From Condylostoma magnum (taxonomy: Eukaryota > Ciliophora > Heterotrichea > Heterotrichida > Condylostomatidae): DNA of 45,373 nucleotides. Within the stretch, counting starts at the first letter, position 1. The number at the start of each line of letters is the position of its first letter. The stretch is taken from the NCBI GenBank assembly GCA_920105805.1, contig CAKKTI010000148.1:1-45373 (forward strand), in the 5' to 3' direction. Under the pieces are notes generated by a model. The model saw nothing but the letters and a program-made list of their open reading frames with translations, did no database searches and had not been told where the DNA came from. The translations under genes and the position numbers were made by a program. Positions 10,519 to 23,309 of the stretch are shown here, one piece after another.

Positions 10519-12279
10519 AAATCCCAGTGAAATTATTTTCATAAGATTATCCCTGCCACTTGTTATAACCTCTACACTTTACTCCTATGAACTTCCTAAA
10601 CACATTGTTATAATTCCTAGTTTATGATGATTTCTGATTTTTCTATAAGGCAAGACCTCTCCTAATTTCCATACATAAATTGAACTGTCTAAGGAGGCTG
10701 ATATTAAGTACTGGCTATCCTATGTCCAACATAAAGCAGAGATCTGAGCAGTGTGGTATGCCCAGTTATTGGGGATAGATGTATAATTGCTTACATCCCA
10801 TAAATTTATATACTTTGTACAATCACCCGTTGCTAAGAACTATCTATTAGGGCTTATTCCGATCACATTTATCTTACTATAAGCACTCCCAGGCAGTTAA
10901 TCCCATTACTCTAAATTTTAAGAATAATATACATTTTTATCAGAACCAGTTACCCAGACACAATCATTAAACGCTAGTATTTTCCCTCCCATAAAAGCAA
11001 TATCATAATACTCTACATTCTGCATATTCCTTATAGCACACACCTTATTAGTAAGAATGGCATATAACACATCATCACGCCAACAAATATCTAGAGCATC
11101 ACTTTCTATTTAAACCTAGCTCAAATCTCCAAATGCATAGAAAAACACATGCTGATTTGCATCAGAAGATGCAATAACTCCTTACTCACTTATAGCAATT
11201 GCATAAATAAACGCTTTATGCGTATACAAAGGTGCCTAAGCCTCTCCGTATTCAGTCCTTCCTACAACCACCCCGGTTTAATCTCCTGTAACCATAAAAC
11301 TTTACTCCTGATTTTTCCAATAAGCCACACTACTCGGGGAATGCTTGTGATTGAATACCCTTCTAATCCCATCATCCCCTCTAAAAACAACAGTACCATC
11401 CAGCAGAACGCATACAATAACACCATTTTCCATCTTATGCACTGCATATACACCACTCTCAATTCCCTCCCCTAGTTCAAACTAATCAACTAGACCTTCT
11501 AAACTTCAAATCAGCACCCTGCGATCACTACCCCCAGTAACAAAATGCTCGGAATCAATCCAATCCACTGAATTAATGCCGCCTTAATGCCCTTGCTCAC
11601 TCTACATCTCCTTTATTTATTCAAAACTGCTTCCATCCCATATAAAAATCTTCCTATCCCCGCCAACAGTTACAAAATACTTTCCATCTGGGGAGTATTT
11701 AGCACCGTTTAAAAAATTACTGTGTACTAGACTATGCCCACTGTATCTAAAGGGCGGCCCAGTATAGAAATTTACCTGATAGTCCTCCCCGCCAGTAACT
11801 ACTCTATAAGGCCGAGTGGGCTTAAAACTGCATGTCAAAGCTTCCTTAGAGTGTCCGGACAAATCACCTATTGCATTTCCTATTTCCACGTTATAAACCT
11901 TACCAGTCACCTATCCAGCCCCTACAGCTGCAAGTTTGTCTCCTTCCTTGCTCCACTCTATATCTCTAACTGGGCCATTTTGACTTTAAGTCTACATCTT
12001 TGTGTTGTGGGAAGGGTTATCCATTCACCATACTTTCAATACACCGTTTATGTCTCCTTAAGCCACCATTGTGCCTGATGGGGAAAATTTAGATATCATT
12101 ACCTATGCTTAGTTATCATTATAATACTCACAACTTGAAAGATCCGTGAAATCTGATCAGACTACTGAGTAGCCCGTGGACCAGAGTAATGTTGTTGAGT
12201 GACTGTCTATATGAGATGGATAGCCCCGTTATACTAAGGGACTACATGGAATTACTTTTATTATGTCAAAATCTGACAT
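10516..12279 (-). CDS. AIP1: Actin-interacting protein 1 (WD40 repeat protein)
   Basis: 587 codons, close to the ~600 aa of yeast and animal AIP1/WDR1. The N-terminus (IIKVIPCSPLVQRGYPSHI) and blocks such as GPVRDIEWSKEGDKLAAVG, GEVSGHS-like (here GDLSGHSKEA), SFKPTRPYRVVTGGED and NFYTGPPFRYS match AIP1 closely. They form two WD40 propellers with repeated GH...WD-type motifs. The family works with cofilin to disassemble actin filaments in the cytoplasm. Trp codons include TGA (the second W in KVWWMDN). Internal TAA/TAG codons lie at Gln positions. The stop is TAG 10516-10518, with in-frame TAA and TAG again 2 and 4 codons later. The ATG lies 14 nt after the stop of the upstream EF-hand gene. 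Confidence 0.93.
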
Positions 12280-12293
12280 TTTATTAATTGTTA

Positions 12294-14126
12294 TCAAGAT
12301 TTGTTAATTATAGGAGAGTTCATCAAGGATTGGTATTTGGAGTAGAGGTGGTTGTTTCTGAAAAGCTGGATTTTATGTGGATTTGGCAGTTTTTAAACGA
12401 TGGGAAGTTGTAGATCAACACTACGTGATTTTTAGTGCTAGGATGCATATTTAGCAAATCTTAGTCTTTAGTACTGGTTTTTAAATCGGTGGTAGTCCTC
12501 TGCTTGTTGTTTGACTTTTTCTAGGGATATAGGCTTTGATTTATCAATCTATCCTTGTTCTGTTATATAAGACTCAGCTTCGGCTTATAATTCGTATATG
12601 TAGTTACTCAACATCGCCTAATGGTTGATTATTAAAGGACTGGTTCTGTTTAAAACCTCCTTTATTTCCTAATCAGCTTATTTTTCATCTATTTCTGATA
12701 CTTTTATATTAGAGTATTTTATATAGGCCTAATAAGCCTTATTTTCGTGGGAATCTGGGTTTTATTATTTCGAAGCTTTTATTATCAGTTATCTTTAATA
12801 TGCTTACAATTAGATACGCAATGGCACTTTTTTGTATTAAACTGTGTCGTTTTTTATACCTTATATTAAATTAACTAAAGCCAGTTTTAGCATTGCTTTA
12901 GAAAACACAAATTAGAAATGCTCCTTATTCATGTATTTATAGTTAACAGGCTCTTTTGTACTATGTATCAACTCCTTAGCATCATTTATATTATGGCAAA
13001 TCTTTTTCTCACATAAAAACAGTGCAAATTTCTGCAAATTTAGTAATTTATCCTTGTCTTTTATTTATTCTCATCACTATTCTAGTAAAGCACTCACATC
13101 TTTTACTGAGCAATTATCATACTTAAATTCTAAAAATGTACTTTTTGGCTAGAACATCCTTATATTCATATGAAAACTTAGTCTTGACGGAGAGGAAGAG
13201 CCTGAAAATCTGGAAATACCTGTATCCATTCTAGAGAATCGATTTTATCTCTTTTATTGATTATACCAATTAGCAAACTCCTTTTATTTCAATTCCTCAT
13301 TCATTTACTTTGTCCATTTGTCCAAAATTCCTACAATCCTATCAGTTCTTTTCCCTACCTTGTAAAGCCGATAGAACTCTAATTTTGTTAAATGTACATC
13401 GTTTAGATCATTGAGCCCTAATGAAAGTAGAAGTCCCTTTTCTATATAATTTTCATCCGGTATTATTCCGAGAGAGATAAGCTGTACTGTAATCTCCTTT
13501 GCTTCTAATGTATTTGAAGAGTCAATATCCATTGCTACGAAAAGTTTATCAAAGAATTTTTTAAGCTTTTGATTTTTTTGTGAATGTTTCCCTTTTCCAT
13601 GCTTGCCTAATCATTGTGAACGTTGTTGATTTAAAGTACCATATATTGCCTCAGTTCTAGTTCTAAGATATTTCTTTTATTCTATTATTTTCAACTTTTC
13701 TTGTTTTTCTAAGGGTGAAGATGCACCTTCTTTTGATGATAAGATTTATGTTTAGTTATACATTCTTTTAAAAGCTCTTGAGAAATTGGTGCGGTCTTGT
13801 ACTTAAATTGTGCTTTCTTTTATATTGCAAAGTGTTCTTATTATGTGATGATCTTGAGTATATCGTAACTTTTAGTCTTTTCGTTAGTCATGTATATCTA
13901 GTTTTCGCCTAGTTTGTTAGTTATTTATACTAACATTGGCTATTTAGGCTTTCTCTACAACTGGTGTAACTGAATTAGTAGAGCTTCTGCACTAAGGCTG
14001 AAATTTTACTCGCTTTTAAAAGCCTTTTGGACTATTTGCTGTTGAGTTGAATATTCGTTATGTTAATTGCTTAGTGTCTTTTAGTATATCAGGACCTAAT
14101 AATTATGTTAATGACCCAAGCTTCAT
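12294..14126 (-). CDS. EF-hand calcium-binding protein with long helical tail
   Basis: About 610 aa. One canonical EF-hand loop is visible near residue 200 (FDKLFVAMDIDSSNTLEAKE; loop D-I-D-S-S-N-T-L-E-A-K-E with acidic residues at 1, 3, 9 and 12). A second, degenerate helix-loop-helix follows (LGLNDLNDVHLTKLEFYRLY). The rest is charged and helical without a known domain. This resembles ciliate EF-hand proteins of unknown role. The start is the first in-frame Met giving plausible sequence (MKLGSLTQLLGPD); other starts are possible upstream in the 156-bp gap before the divergent kinase gene. It ends at TGA 12294-12296, immediately followed by an in-frame TAA, only 14 nt before the AIP1 start. 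A fusion with AIP1 was considered and judged unlikely, because AIP1 begins exactly where the family normally begins. Confidence 0.75.
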
Positions 14127-14282
14127 AAATGGCAATTTATTATTACTTAGTTTTAGTAATATTATGAAAGAGATTATTGTGTATAAATTTACTGGATGCT
14201 TATTTAAATCACAAATTACTTACACTGTCAATTAGTAAATAGAAGTTGTTTTTTAAAGCTTACTTGGATGTTTAATACTAAA
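14127..14282. promoter_or_regulatory. Divergent intergenic region between EF-hand and CDPK genes
   Basis: This is 156 bp of AT-rich DNA between two genes read away from each other, so both promoters should lie here. No specific element was recognised. Part of it might be an N-terminal extension of the minus-strand gene, because that frame stays open under the reassigned code. Confidence 0.3.
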
Positions 14283-15842
<1,560 letters not shown>

Positions 15843-15920
15843 AAGTGTTATATTATTTCGTATTAGCTTTTAGGTATATAGGCAATTTACTATTACAGAT
15901 ATAATAAACATTTAAATAAA

Positions 15921-18900
15921 ATGAATCAAAAGAAATCAAATATTATAAGAAACAGATAAGAGTAATTATTATACAGTACTGTTCATTATGGATATTCATA
16001 ATACTTAGCCCAAAGGTAAGATTAATATAGAGAGGGCCATGCTCTTGATTCCTATATATAAGACATAGACGTATGAATAACATAAGGCAAGAAGCTCACA
16101 GACAACCGTATTAGAAATACACCATTACTCATATACGGTGACATGGGCTCAGGCAAGTCTTCCCTTATTTCCCGTTGAATCAACTTTCATTTAAAATCTC
16201 ACAAAAAGGATAATGATCTTTTAATCTACCATTTTGTAAAGCAATCATCCGGGGACCGTTCTTACTACAGCGCACTGTACAGACTGTACTCAAAAATAAG
16301 AGAAGAGTTTGAAATTACTTAAAGACTTGAGATTTTAGAGGATAAATTAAGAATATTTTTTAACAGATGACTTGAAATGGCCAATAACAAACAATAGTAA
16401 GTGTTATACAGAGAGGGGCAAATTAATCACAAGAGAATCATAATAATATTTGATGGACTTGATAAATACAAAAGTTCTCATGATAAAGAAGAGGTGCCGG
16501 ATTGAATTCCTAATGAAATGCCAGATTTAGTCAAATTCATATTTACGTGCAATGAAGATAGTAAGGCATTTTAAATGCTTTCTACTAGATAACTAACAAA
16601 AATAAAGATAGAGAACTTAAGTATTAACTAAAGACTATAAATGCTATAGTAATTCGTATCTAAGTATAAGCAAGAAGAGTTAAATGTAATGAACCATAAA
16701 ATAGAAGGACTTACTTGGTTTATAAAAACATATCAGATAGCTGGAAACCCTCTATTCATTGATATTTTACTTAGTTTTGCGTTTCCAGAATCCGGTTTAA
16801 CATCTTTTAACTTTGAGGGACTGTCAGATCTTGATTCAGTAGAAAAATTATTTGTCCAAATCCTGAATTATTACAGTTTTCACGTGTTTGGATAAGAAAT
16901 TCTTTTCAGGGTTCTAGGAATAATTTGTTCATCTAGATGTGGAATCTCAGAAGATGAAATTTTAAGAGCTTCTCATTGCAAGTAGAACACAATTACTCAT
17001 ATATTAAAGCTTTTCTAATGTATTTTAGTAGTCTACAATGGATTTTACTAGATAAAAAACTACTCTATTAAGAATACTATAATATAAAACAGCCCTTTTT
17101 CTACCGATGCTTTGCATTTAGAGCTAGCTTAGGTTATAGAAACAGAGCGTTTTACTCTTAGACAAGTTGATGAGCTTCTACACCAATACTATGAAAGTAA
17201 AACTTGAATTAAACTTAAGGACAAACTGACTGATTTAGAAGTATTTGCTATAATGTTTACATCCGAGTACAAACTGGAGCTTTGCTCCTACTGATAAAAG
17301 CTTGAATTGTTTCATTTTGACATGGTGTAGGAATATAATAAATCAGTAGAAGATTTTGTGGCTAAATACAATCCTTCCCCTTACGATCTCTCGATAATAA
17401 TGCTTTAGTTTTGTAGGTTTTTCAAGGAGTTTCGGGACTATGAAACTTCAAACACTTGCGACTTTAGACACCCGCATCTCAAAGGCTACTACGAAATAAA
17501 GGAGATTAATCTATATGATGAAATAAACAAAATGGAGGGCTTGTATTCCTAGCATTAGTAGAGTCCTTTAACTGAAGATGAGCAGGTAAACTCAGAAAAT
17601 AGAGTAGCCAGAGATATTCTTAAAAAGAAGCTTTTGAGCGTTGAGTCGGAAAACCAGCATAAAAGAATAATAAAGGACTATTACTACAAAAGATGGCTGT
17701 GAATTCAATTTCCATGGTGTGTGATGGATGCTAGTAACGACCTTTCTTTCATCATGAAGCAGTTTGAACCAATTGCTGAATATACTAATTCTTACCATGA
17801 GAACAGAATTTCACTCCAATTGCTTAAAATTCTCAGAGATGCTAAATTGAGGTCTAGGTAGATATACAAACCTATAAAGCGTAACGGGTATATGGGAAGT
17901 ACTAAGCAATCTGGGCTAGGAAGGCTCAATAAAACAATGTCCACATAAGAAATCGCAAAAAATCTTAACATTCTGCCAAATATAAAGCCAAAAATGCCAG
18001 TGTAAAGAGTGTAGTCTACTATTGGGGACGATGAGTCTAGATAAGCTTATAGCAGAACTGCCAGTTCTTCTAGTGTTATAAGAAACAGAAAGTAAGATTT
18101 CTAGCTTGATATAATGTTCAAAGAACTTACACCGGATAATGTTCTGCATAAAATTGGGTAAAAGGTGTAGAATTACTCTTAATTTGAAATTACTAATCTA
18201 AAGCGCTAGAATATTGACTCCTAGAAGCATTATAACCGAATAGTTAACTAAGTAAGGATTAAAAGGTAAAAATTAAAGGGACTGCAAAGCCAACTGGCTA
18301 AAGATTAGGATAAATTAAAGGAAAGAGAAGAAATAAGGTCGAAGATACTAAAGACTTAAATTACTATGGAAAAAATTCTAGAAAAGACCAATAAAGCTGA
18401 ATTAGAATGCAGAAGATTAGAGTAAGTTTTGACTTGCTGCTTTAAAAATCCTGCTAGAAACGATGAGTGGGAAAGAGGTCTAGAGAAAGCAATTGATAAC
18501 ATAAAATCTCTTATAATAGCAGAGGAAAATGACATAAAAGTTTTCAATACTGAAAAATCGCAATTTGAGTAGTAAATAAAGGAGTTCAAAAATTTATACA
18601 AGGAAAAAACTGTCTATTAAAATTACACTATAGACAGAGTTGCCGAATAATTTATGCTAAAAGCCTAGATTAAAGAAATTTTGCATAATGGGCAGTAAAG
18701 AAGACATAAAATCCTACAAACCGCGAATTTGCCTAAACCAAAGGATTATCAAAAGCTTAAAATAAGAAACAGAGAATTAATGTGCTAGAAGATTCAAAGG
18801 GCCAAAATAATGCTAGATAAACGTCTTTAAGAGTACTAAGCTATAATGGCAAGAATACAAGCTGGCTCCTCGGTGCAATCTCCCTAAGAACTTACCAACT

Positions 18901-19511
18901 TGATTTTGCAAATGGAGTAAAAGTTTGAATTAGAAGAGCAGAGAAGTAAGCAGAAGGAGAAGATAGATGAGCTAGAAACTGAAAAAGAGGCACTATAGGC
19001 CAAGCTGGTATATCTACGCAAAAAGGTGCAATAAGAAGTACAAGAAGAAGAATCTTTAAACAGTGGACTAGAGGAACTACACACATCATGCCAGCAAGCT
19101 GAAAGAAAAGCCATACATTTTGATAGTCTTCATAAAAAGCAAGAGTTGACCTCAGTAAGGAGTATTTCTAGTATCGAGCATTTGTGAAAATCCGTGGGAA
19201 TGGCATAGCCGTTAGATTTTGAAAGAATAAACCCAAAATAAGTTCTTTAGATGATTGGGCAGAAATTAAAAGAGTTTTAAGAAAGTGTCGAGAAGCTAGT
19301 AGGAACCTGTGATTTTTAACAGTTTAAGCTACTGTTTCCAGATGCATATAACAATATACTAGCCGGTAAACCTGCAGGAGTGAAGCCTATAATAACTATA
19401 ATCAGGCCAGATTAGTCTTCTTAGGATTCAAATAATAGTAGGTAAAGGAGATCTTTTCGATCGGGTATTGGAACTCCGGTAAGATTGCCGAAATTGTTAA
19501 ATAGATGGTAA
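15921..19511 (+). CDS. STAND-type P-loop NTPase with long coiled-coil C-terminus (nephrocystin-3-like ATPase region)
   Basis: 1,196 aa. A NACHT/AAA-like NTPase occupies about residues 60-350. It has Walker A GDMGSGKSS (73-81), a helix ending RW, the FHFV-like YHFVKQSSGDRSYYS stretch, and Walker B RIIIIFDGLDK (Asp178), then WIPNEMPDLVKFIFTC, which resembles the NTPase of nephrocystin-3/TPR-containing STAND proteins. From about residue 720 to 1100 it is dominated by Glu/Lys/Gln heptads, predicted coiled coil. The final ~100 residues are basic and Ser-rich. STAND NTPases are usually switches that scaffold complexes. A ciliary role would fit a nephrocystin-like protein but is inference. There are many TGA=Trp codons (for example ISRWINF). 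It ends at TAA 19509, with TAA again two codons later. Confidence 0.8.
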
Positions 19512-19554
19512 AATTAATCTGTTTTAGTGGGGTTTTCAATAATTTTATATAAAA

Positions 19555-19830
19555 ATGGGAATTTGTTAATGTGCTGAAAGGATTATCAGATATGATAATG
19601 AAAGTGAGAATAAATTAAGGTCGATTATGGTGTATAATTACTTAAAAAACATAGAAAGACTAAAGACAGGGGAGGACTGTAATAAAGTTGAGTCGTCTGC
19701 TGATAAGGACAGTAATTAAGCTATTTTTTCACCTAATTCATTGAAAAAATAAGATTTTGAAGGATAAGGCTATGTTTCTTTTGGAGAGGAGGATAAGCCA
19801 CTTCAAATTGAGGAACTATCAAAATATTAG
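19555..19830 (+). CDS. Small protein with N-terminal dual-acylation motif
   Basis: 91 aa starting MGICQCAER. Gly2 with Cys4 and Cys6 is a likely N-myristoylation plus palmitoylation site, so it probably sits on the inner face of a membrane. The rest is charged and polar, with an acidic C-terminus (EEDKPLQIEELSKY). No domain is recognised. The start is 43 nt after the stop of the NTPase gene and the end is TAG 19828-19830. The next gene is convergent, with 60 bp between stops. It might be an adaptor or a substrate of the DHHC enzyme class seen at the left edge, but there is no direct evidence. Confidence 0.6.
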
Positions 19831-19890
19831 TTAATAATATACTAAATTATGGAACTGGTGTTATATACTAATTTTAGGATTGATATTGAT

Positions 19891-20896
19891 TTAATTATAA
19901 GTAACTATTTTAGAATCTATAGAATCATAAAAAAGCTTAGTTATATTGGCATTCACTATATATCTCTAGTTATCCATTTTTAAATAATTTTAATAGATCT
20001 ATCTATGCTGAATTTTTGTCTTATTTTGTTGGCTTCTAGCAAAGTTTTTAATTTAGAGAAAGAAATTGAAAAACTGATATTGAAGCTATTCTACTATAGC
20101 TTTTTTCAGCACCTTTGCTAGATATGAGCAATTTACATCTAATTATGCTTAATTTGCTATAGCTATCATTCCACTAGCTTTCTACCTTATAAAAATATTT
20201 TCTAAAAGTTCTATCAAAATAGGCTCTCGATTTAAAGCAATTTACAAAATTGCTAGAAAGTATTACTTATTTCTTAAGTTCATTCTTATTGCTATGTCTT
20301 AAATTTTTGTTATTGCTAAGATTTGAACTTTTTGGTCAATTTGTTTTCCCAATTTGAGTTTCTAATTTTACTTTCGTGTGTTCATATTGTCTTCATTGTT
20401 TAGAGTAAATGTATAAATTTAATCAAAGAAAGACTTTATTTGACTTTAGTATATTCTTGGAAATACCTATAATGAAAGTTTAGCAATTTTGTATTTGTAT
20501 AAAGCCTCTGTACTTTACTCTTAAATGCATAATCATCCTTTTAGTAACTTAGATTTTGTAATGATAGGCTTTAATACTTCGACTAAAATCTATAGTCCAT
20601 CTATAGAATTATTAAATATCTCAAGATTATGAGCAATTTACTTAAAAGCAAATTGTAAGCATGCATTGTTTTATCTCTCTGCAAATAATCCTAAGATCTT
20701 TAAGGGTTGTTCAATATAATCATAGGATTTATACTCCTTTATAAGTTAAAATGGATCTTTGGTTTTACTTGATATTAAAAGCTTACTTATCTCTTATAAC
20801 CTTGTTAACTAATTTTTCTAGTTCTAAACTACTTTAAATCATTATTGAAGGGTAATTACTCTAATCTTCCTTAGTTTTTTTATAATCAGAACTCAT
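19891..20896 (-). CDS. Helical protein of unknown function, two exons
   Basis: 328 aa when joined as complement(19891..20767, 20787..20896). The first exon gives MSSDYKKTKEDQSNYPSIMI and the second continues as KTKDPFQLIKEYKSYDYIEQ. The frame changes between them, and excising 19 nt with GT..AG ends restores one continuous frame of exactly 329 codons. The protein is Gln, Ile, Leu and Lys rich and all-helical in appearance (for example ILGLFAERQNNACLQFAFKQ and LLENIFIRQKASGMIAIANQ). That pattern is reminiscent of armadillo/HEAT-type helix repeats, though no repeat was formally aligned. The stop is TAA 19891-19893; the last sense TAG is ~25 codons upstream. The family is not recognised. Confidence 0.7.
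20768..20786 (-). other. Predicted 19-nt spliceosomal intron
   Basis: On the minus strand this reads GTAAGCTTTTAATATCAAG. It has a consensus-like 5' site (GTAAG), an internal TAAT that could serve as branch region, and an AG end. Removing it joins two protein-like frames that differ by one base (19 = 1 mod 3). Heterotrich introns are known to be extremely short (15-16 nt in Stentor and Blepharisma), so the size is plausible. It is based only on frame continuity; RNA reads were not available. Confidence 0.65.
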
Positions 20897-21027
20897 AATG
20901 ATTACAATTAATGCTGTTTTTTAATTCCTGTATAATAAATTCTACTGAACGTGTCTATTTTGTGTTTTTATATTTTAGAATCAATAAATATAGACAAATT
21001 AAATAAAGAGGCATTCTTCATATAAAA

Positions 21028-21810
21028 TTAGGTCACTCTTTCCGTATATTTATTTCTTTTAACAGCTGGAGGAGATAACGATCTGCTTCTTGATGAATGG
21101 CTACTTTATCTACTATGACTCGATCCATTATTAGCTCTTTTTATATGGTTTTTATTCTTTGCCAATCCATTAAAAGTGCTTTATAAAAGTGCTATGTTTT
21201 TATCAACAGGGTTATAAAACTAAATCTAAGAAAAGGATTTTCACACAATTTGCCACAGTTTTTGTTCTAAGATTTTAAAAAAGCTTGTAAATATGACTTT
21301 TGGGCTGCTTGCTAAATCTTACTGAATTTATTTGATGAAAAAACTAGCATATTTTAAGTAATGATTTCTAGTAATACTAAAAATTACCTTAGCCGAATCC
21401 TCCTAATCCCTCATTAATGCATCTTTTGTAAAGTGTTATTTTTATCATTAAATAAACTTAGAGAACATAATCTTCTTGTATTTCAAGCATAGAATCTTAT
21501 TTAGGATTTTCTATTTATTTCTTTGTTGCAAAAATAACCTAAATACGCTCTTTATTTGCTTGCTTTAAACCTAATCAAATACATTTAAAATAATAAGGCC
21601 TCCCTCCCGTATTCTTTATTCAGATAATTCCTAGAACCTAATTTCATCTAAATCTTGTATTTCTTTCTTAGAATCATTAAGTCGTTTTACTAGAGCCTGA
21701 TTTTTCTTATATTCTATTATCCAATACTAACGAAGCTCTTAAACCTGCTTTTATAATTGGGCAAGTTATAGTTCCCCCTGTGAAGACGTATCAGATTATT
21801 GATCGTCCAT
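21028..21810 (-). CDS. Coiled-coil protein with SR-rich C-terminus (gene B of a tandem pair)
   Basis: 260 aa. The N-terminal half is a coiled coil (GELQLAQLQKQVQELRQYW, then LNDSKKEIQDLDEIRFQEL), the middle is helical, and the C-terminus is Ser/Arg rich (SHSRQSSHSSRSRSLSPP). The frame differs by one base from that of the upstream gene. The ATG at 21810 is only 7 nt past that gene's TAG. The first residues (MDDQQSDTSSQGEL) look like a genuine acidic N-terminus. Trp is TGA in at least two places. The stop is TAA 21028-21030. No family is recognised. The alternative is a single gene joined to its neighbour by an unseen intron; no GT..AG segment of suitable length was convincing. Confidence 0.65.
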
Positions 21811-21817
21811 TTTTAAT

Positions 21818-23299
21818 CTAAATACTACTGTAAATACTAGACGAAAAGTCAATTGATAGATTTCTTGTTTGCTTTGAAGGTGAATCCACAGTTCTGATCT
21901 GATTTAGTTCATAAGAGCTTTGTTTTTTGTAATAGGCTACATCTTATCGTGTTTTATTTAGTAGGTCTACGTTTTACTTGATTCTATTGTGCTTTTAGAG
22001 TACTTATTATCTTTTGTTTTCAAATTTGTCAATCTACTTTTGTAGGTTTCTCTATTGCATTTCTTTTTTCTTTAAATTGTTCATTAACTTTTCTTACAGT
22101 TCCTTGTTTTATGCATCTTTGATTTACTTTCTTATAATAATTTTTTCCTATTTCTTATGCTCCAATTGCCTTAATCTTTTCAACTATTCGCGGTTTTACT
22201 CAGATTAAATCTGATTAGATTTATTAAATCTTTATTACAATTATTTCTAAGTTTTTAGGGATATTTCTTATGCTATATCATTCTTCTTCATTTTCTTTTC
22301 ATTGCAAAGTTTGCTTTTACTGATTAATCTGTTAAAGTTCTCCTCCTCTTCTAGTCTACGGTGATCAACTGCACTATGTAATCTATTTTCAACATGTCTA
22401 AAATGATCCTAAGCTCTTTTAATTCGTTATTCTTAACTTGTAGATCAATTTCTGTATGTTCTCTGGAACTTATTTTAAATTTAATTCAAATGTTTTAGCA
22501 CAATTTCTTCATTTTTCCTGCGCTTTTCTTCCTCTTAAGCAAATTTATCACTCTGGTCTTTTATACGTTGGATTTTTTCATTGCTTTTTTTTTCCTTTAA
22601 TTTTTGCTCTTTTAATCTTTGTATTTTAGTGAATTTTTCCCGTTTTGCTTCTATTAGTTTGTTATTTTTCATTCTTTCCCTAAATCTATCTGCCTCTAGT
22701 TTCTTTTTAATCTCCTATGCATGCTTCCTTCTCTTTTCCTTATCCTCCAATGCCTTTTAGTGATTTTCTGAAATACTGCGTTTATGGTCCTTAATCTACT
22801 TTAACTTTTTCTTCATTAAATAATCCTTTTTCGCCATTCTTTACTCTTCCTGGGATTTAATCTGCTTGAGTCTTTCCATAACGCCTATTGTTTTATCATA
22901 TTTCACTTGTCCATTCTAGAATCCAGTAGAAGCCACTGATTAAAACTTACTTTAAACGGGTGATACAGACTTATAGTTCTTATTAGGCCTTTAAATTTTC
23001 TACCTTTTGGCCTGAGGTGGTTAAATGTTTAGGCTTTGAAACACCTGCAAAACATATAAATCCTACTCATACACTTCCCAAAGCTTCATAGCAATTCTTA
23101 TTATCTTGGCCTGTCTTCTATACTCAGCATGTTGGTCATATATTTTAGTAGTATTAAAAATATTCTTATTCTCTGCTGCTTTGAGCTCTGCTTAGGTAAA
23201 ACTGAACTGCTTACATATAATATCATAGTAAGCTTTATAGTGGTTAATTAAATACTCTTACAAATTTTAAATAATTTACTAGGTATCAATAGCCGTCAT
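21818..23299 (-). CDS. Highly charged coiled-coil protein (gene A of a tandem pair)
   Basis: 493 aa. The N-terminal ~100 residues are globular-looking (YLINHYKAYYDIICKQFSFT, IAMKLWEVYEQDLYVLQVF). From about residue 140 the protein is almost entirely Lys/Glu/Gln/Arg heptads (for example KKKLEADRFRERMKNNKLIE), a long coiled coil, ending in a Ser-rich tail (NLSIDFSSSIYSSI) before TAG 21818-21820. Such proteins are common in ciliary and basal-body structures of ciliates, but no specific family is recognised. The start ATG (23299) is only 10 bp from the ATG of the divergent Kelch gene. Confidence 0.7.
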
Positions 23300-23309
23300 T
23301 TTAGTATAT

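Noticed and set aside
12280-14126. EF-hand gene and AIP1 as one fusion protein
   Set aside because: The stop is a tandem TGA TAA, and AIP1 starts exactly at its family's usual N-terminus.
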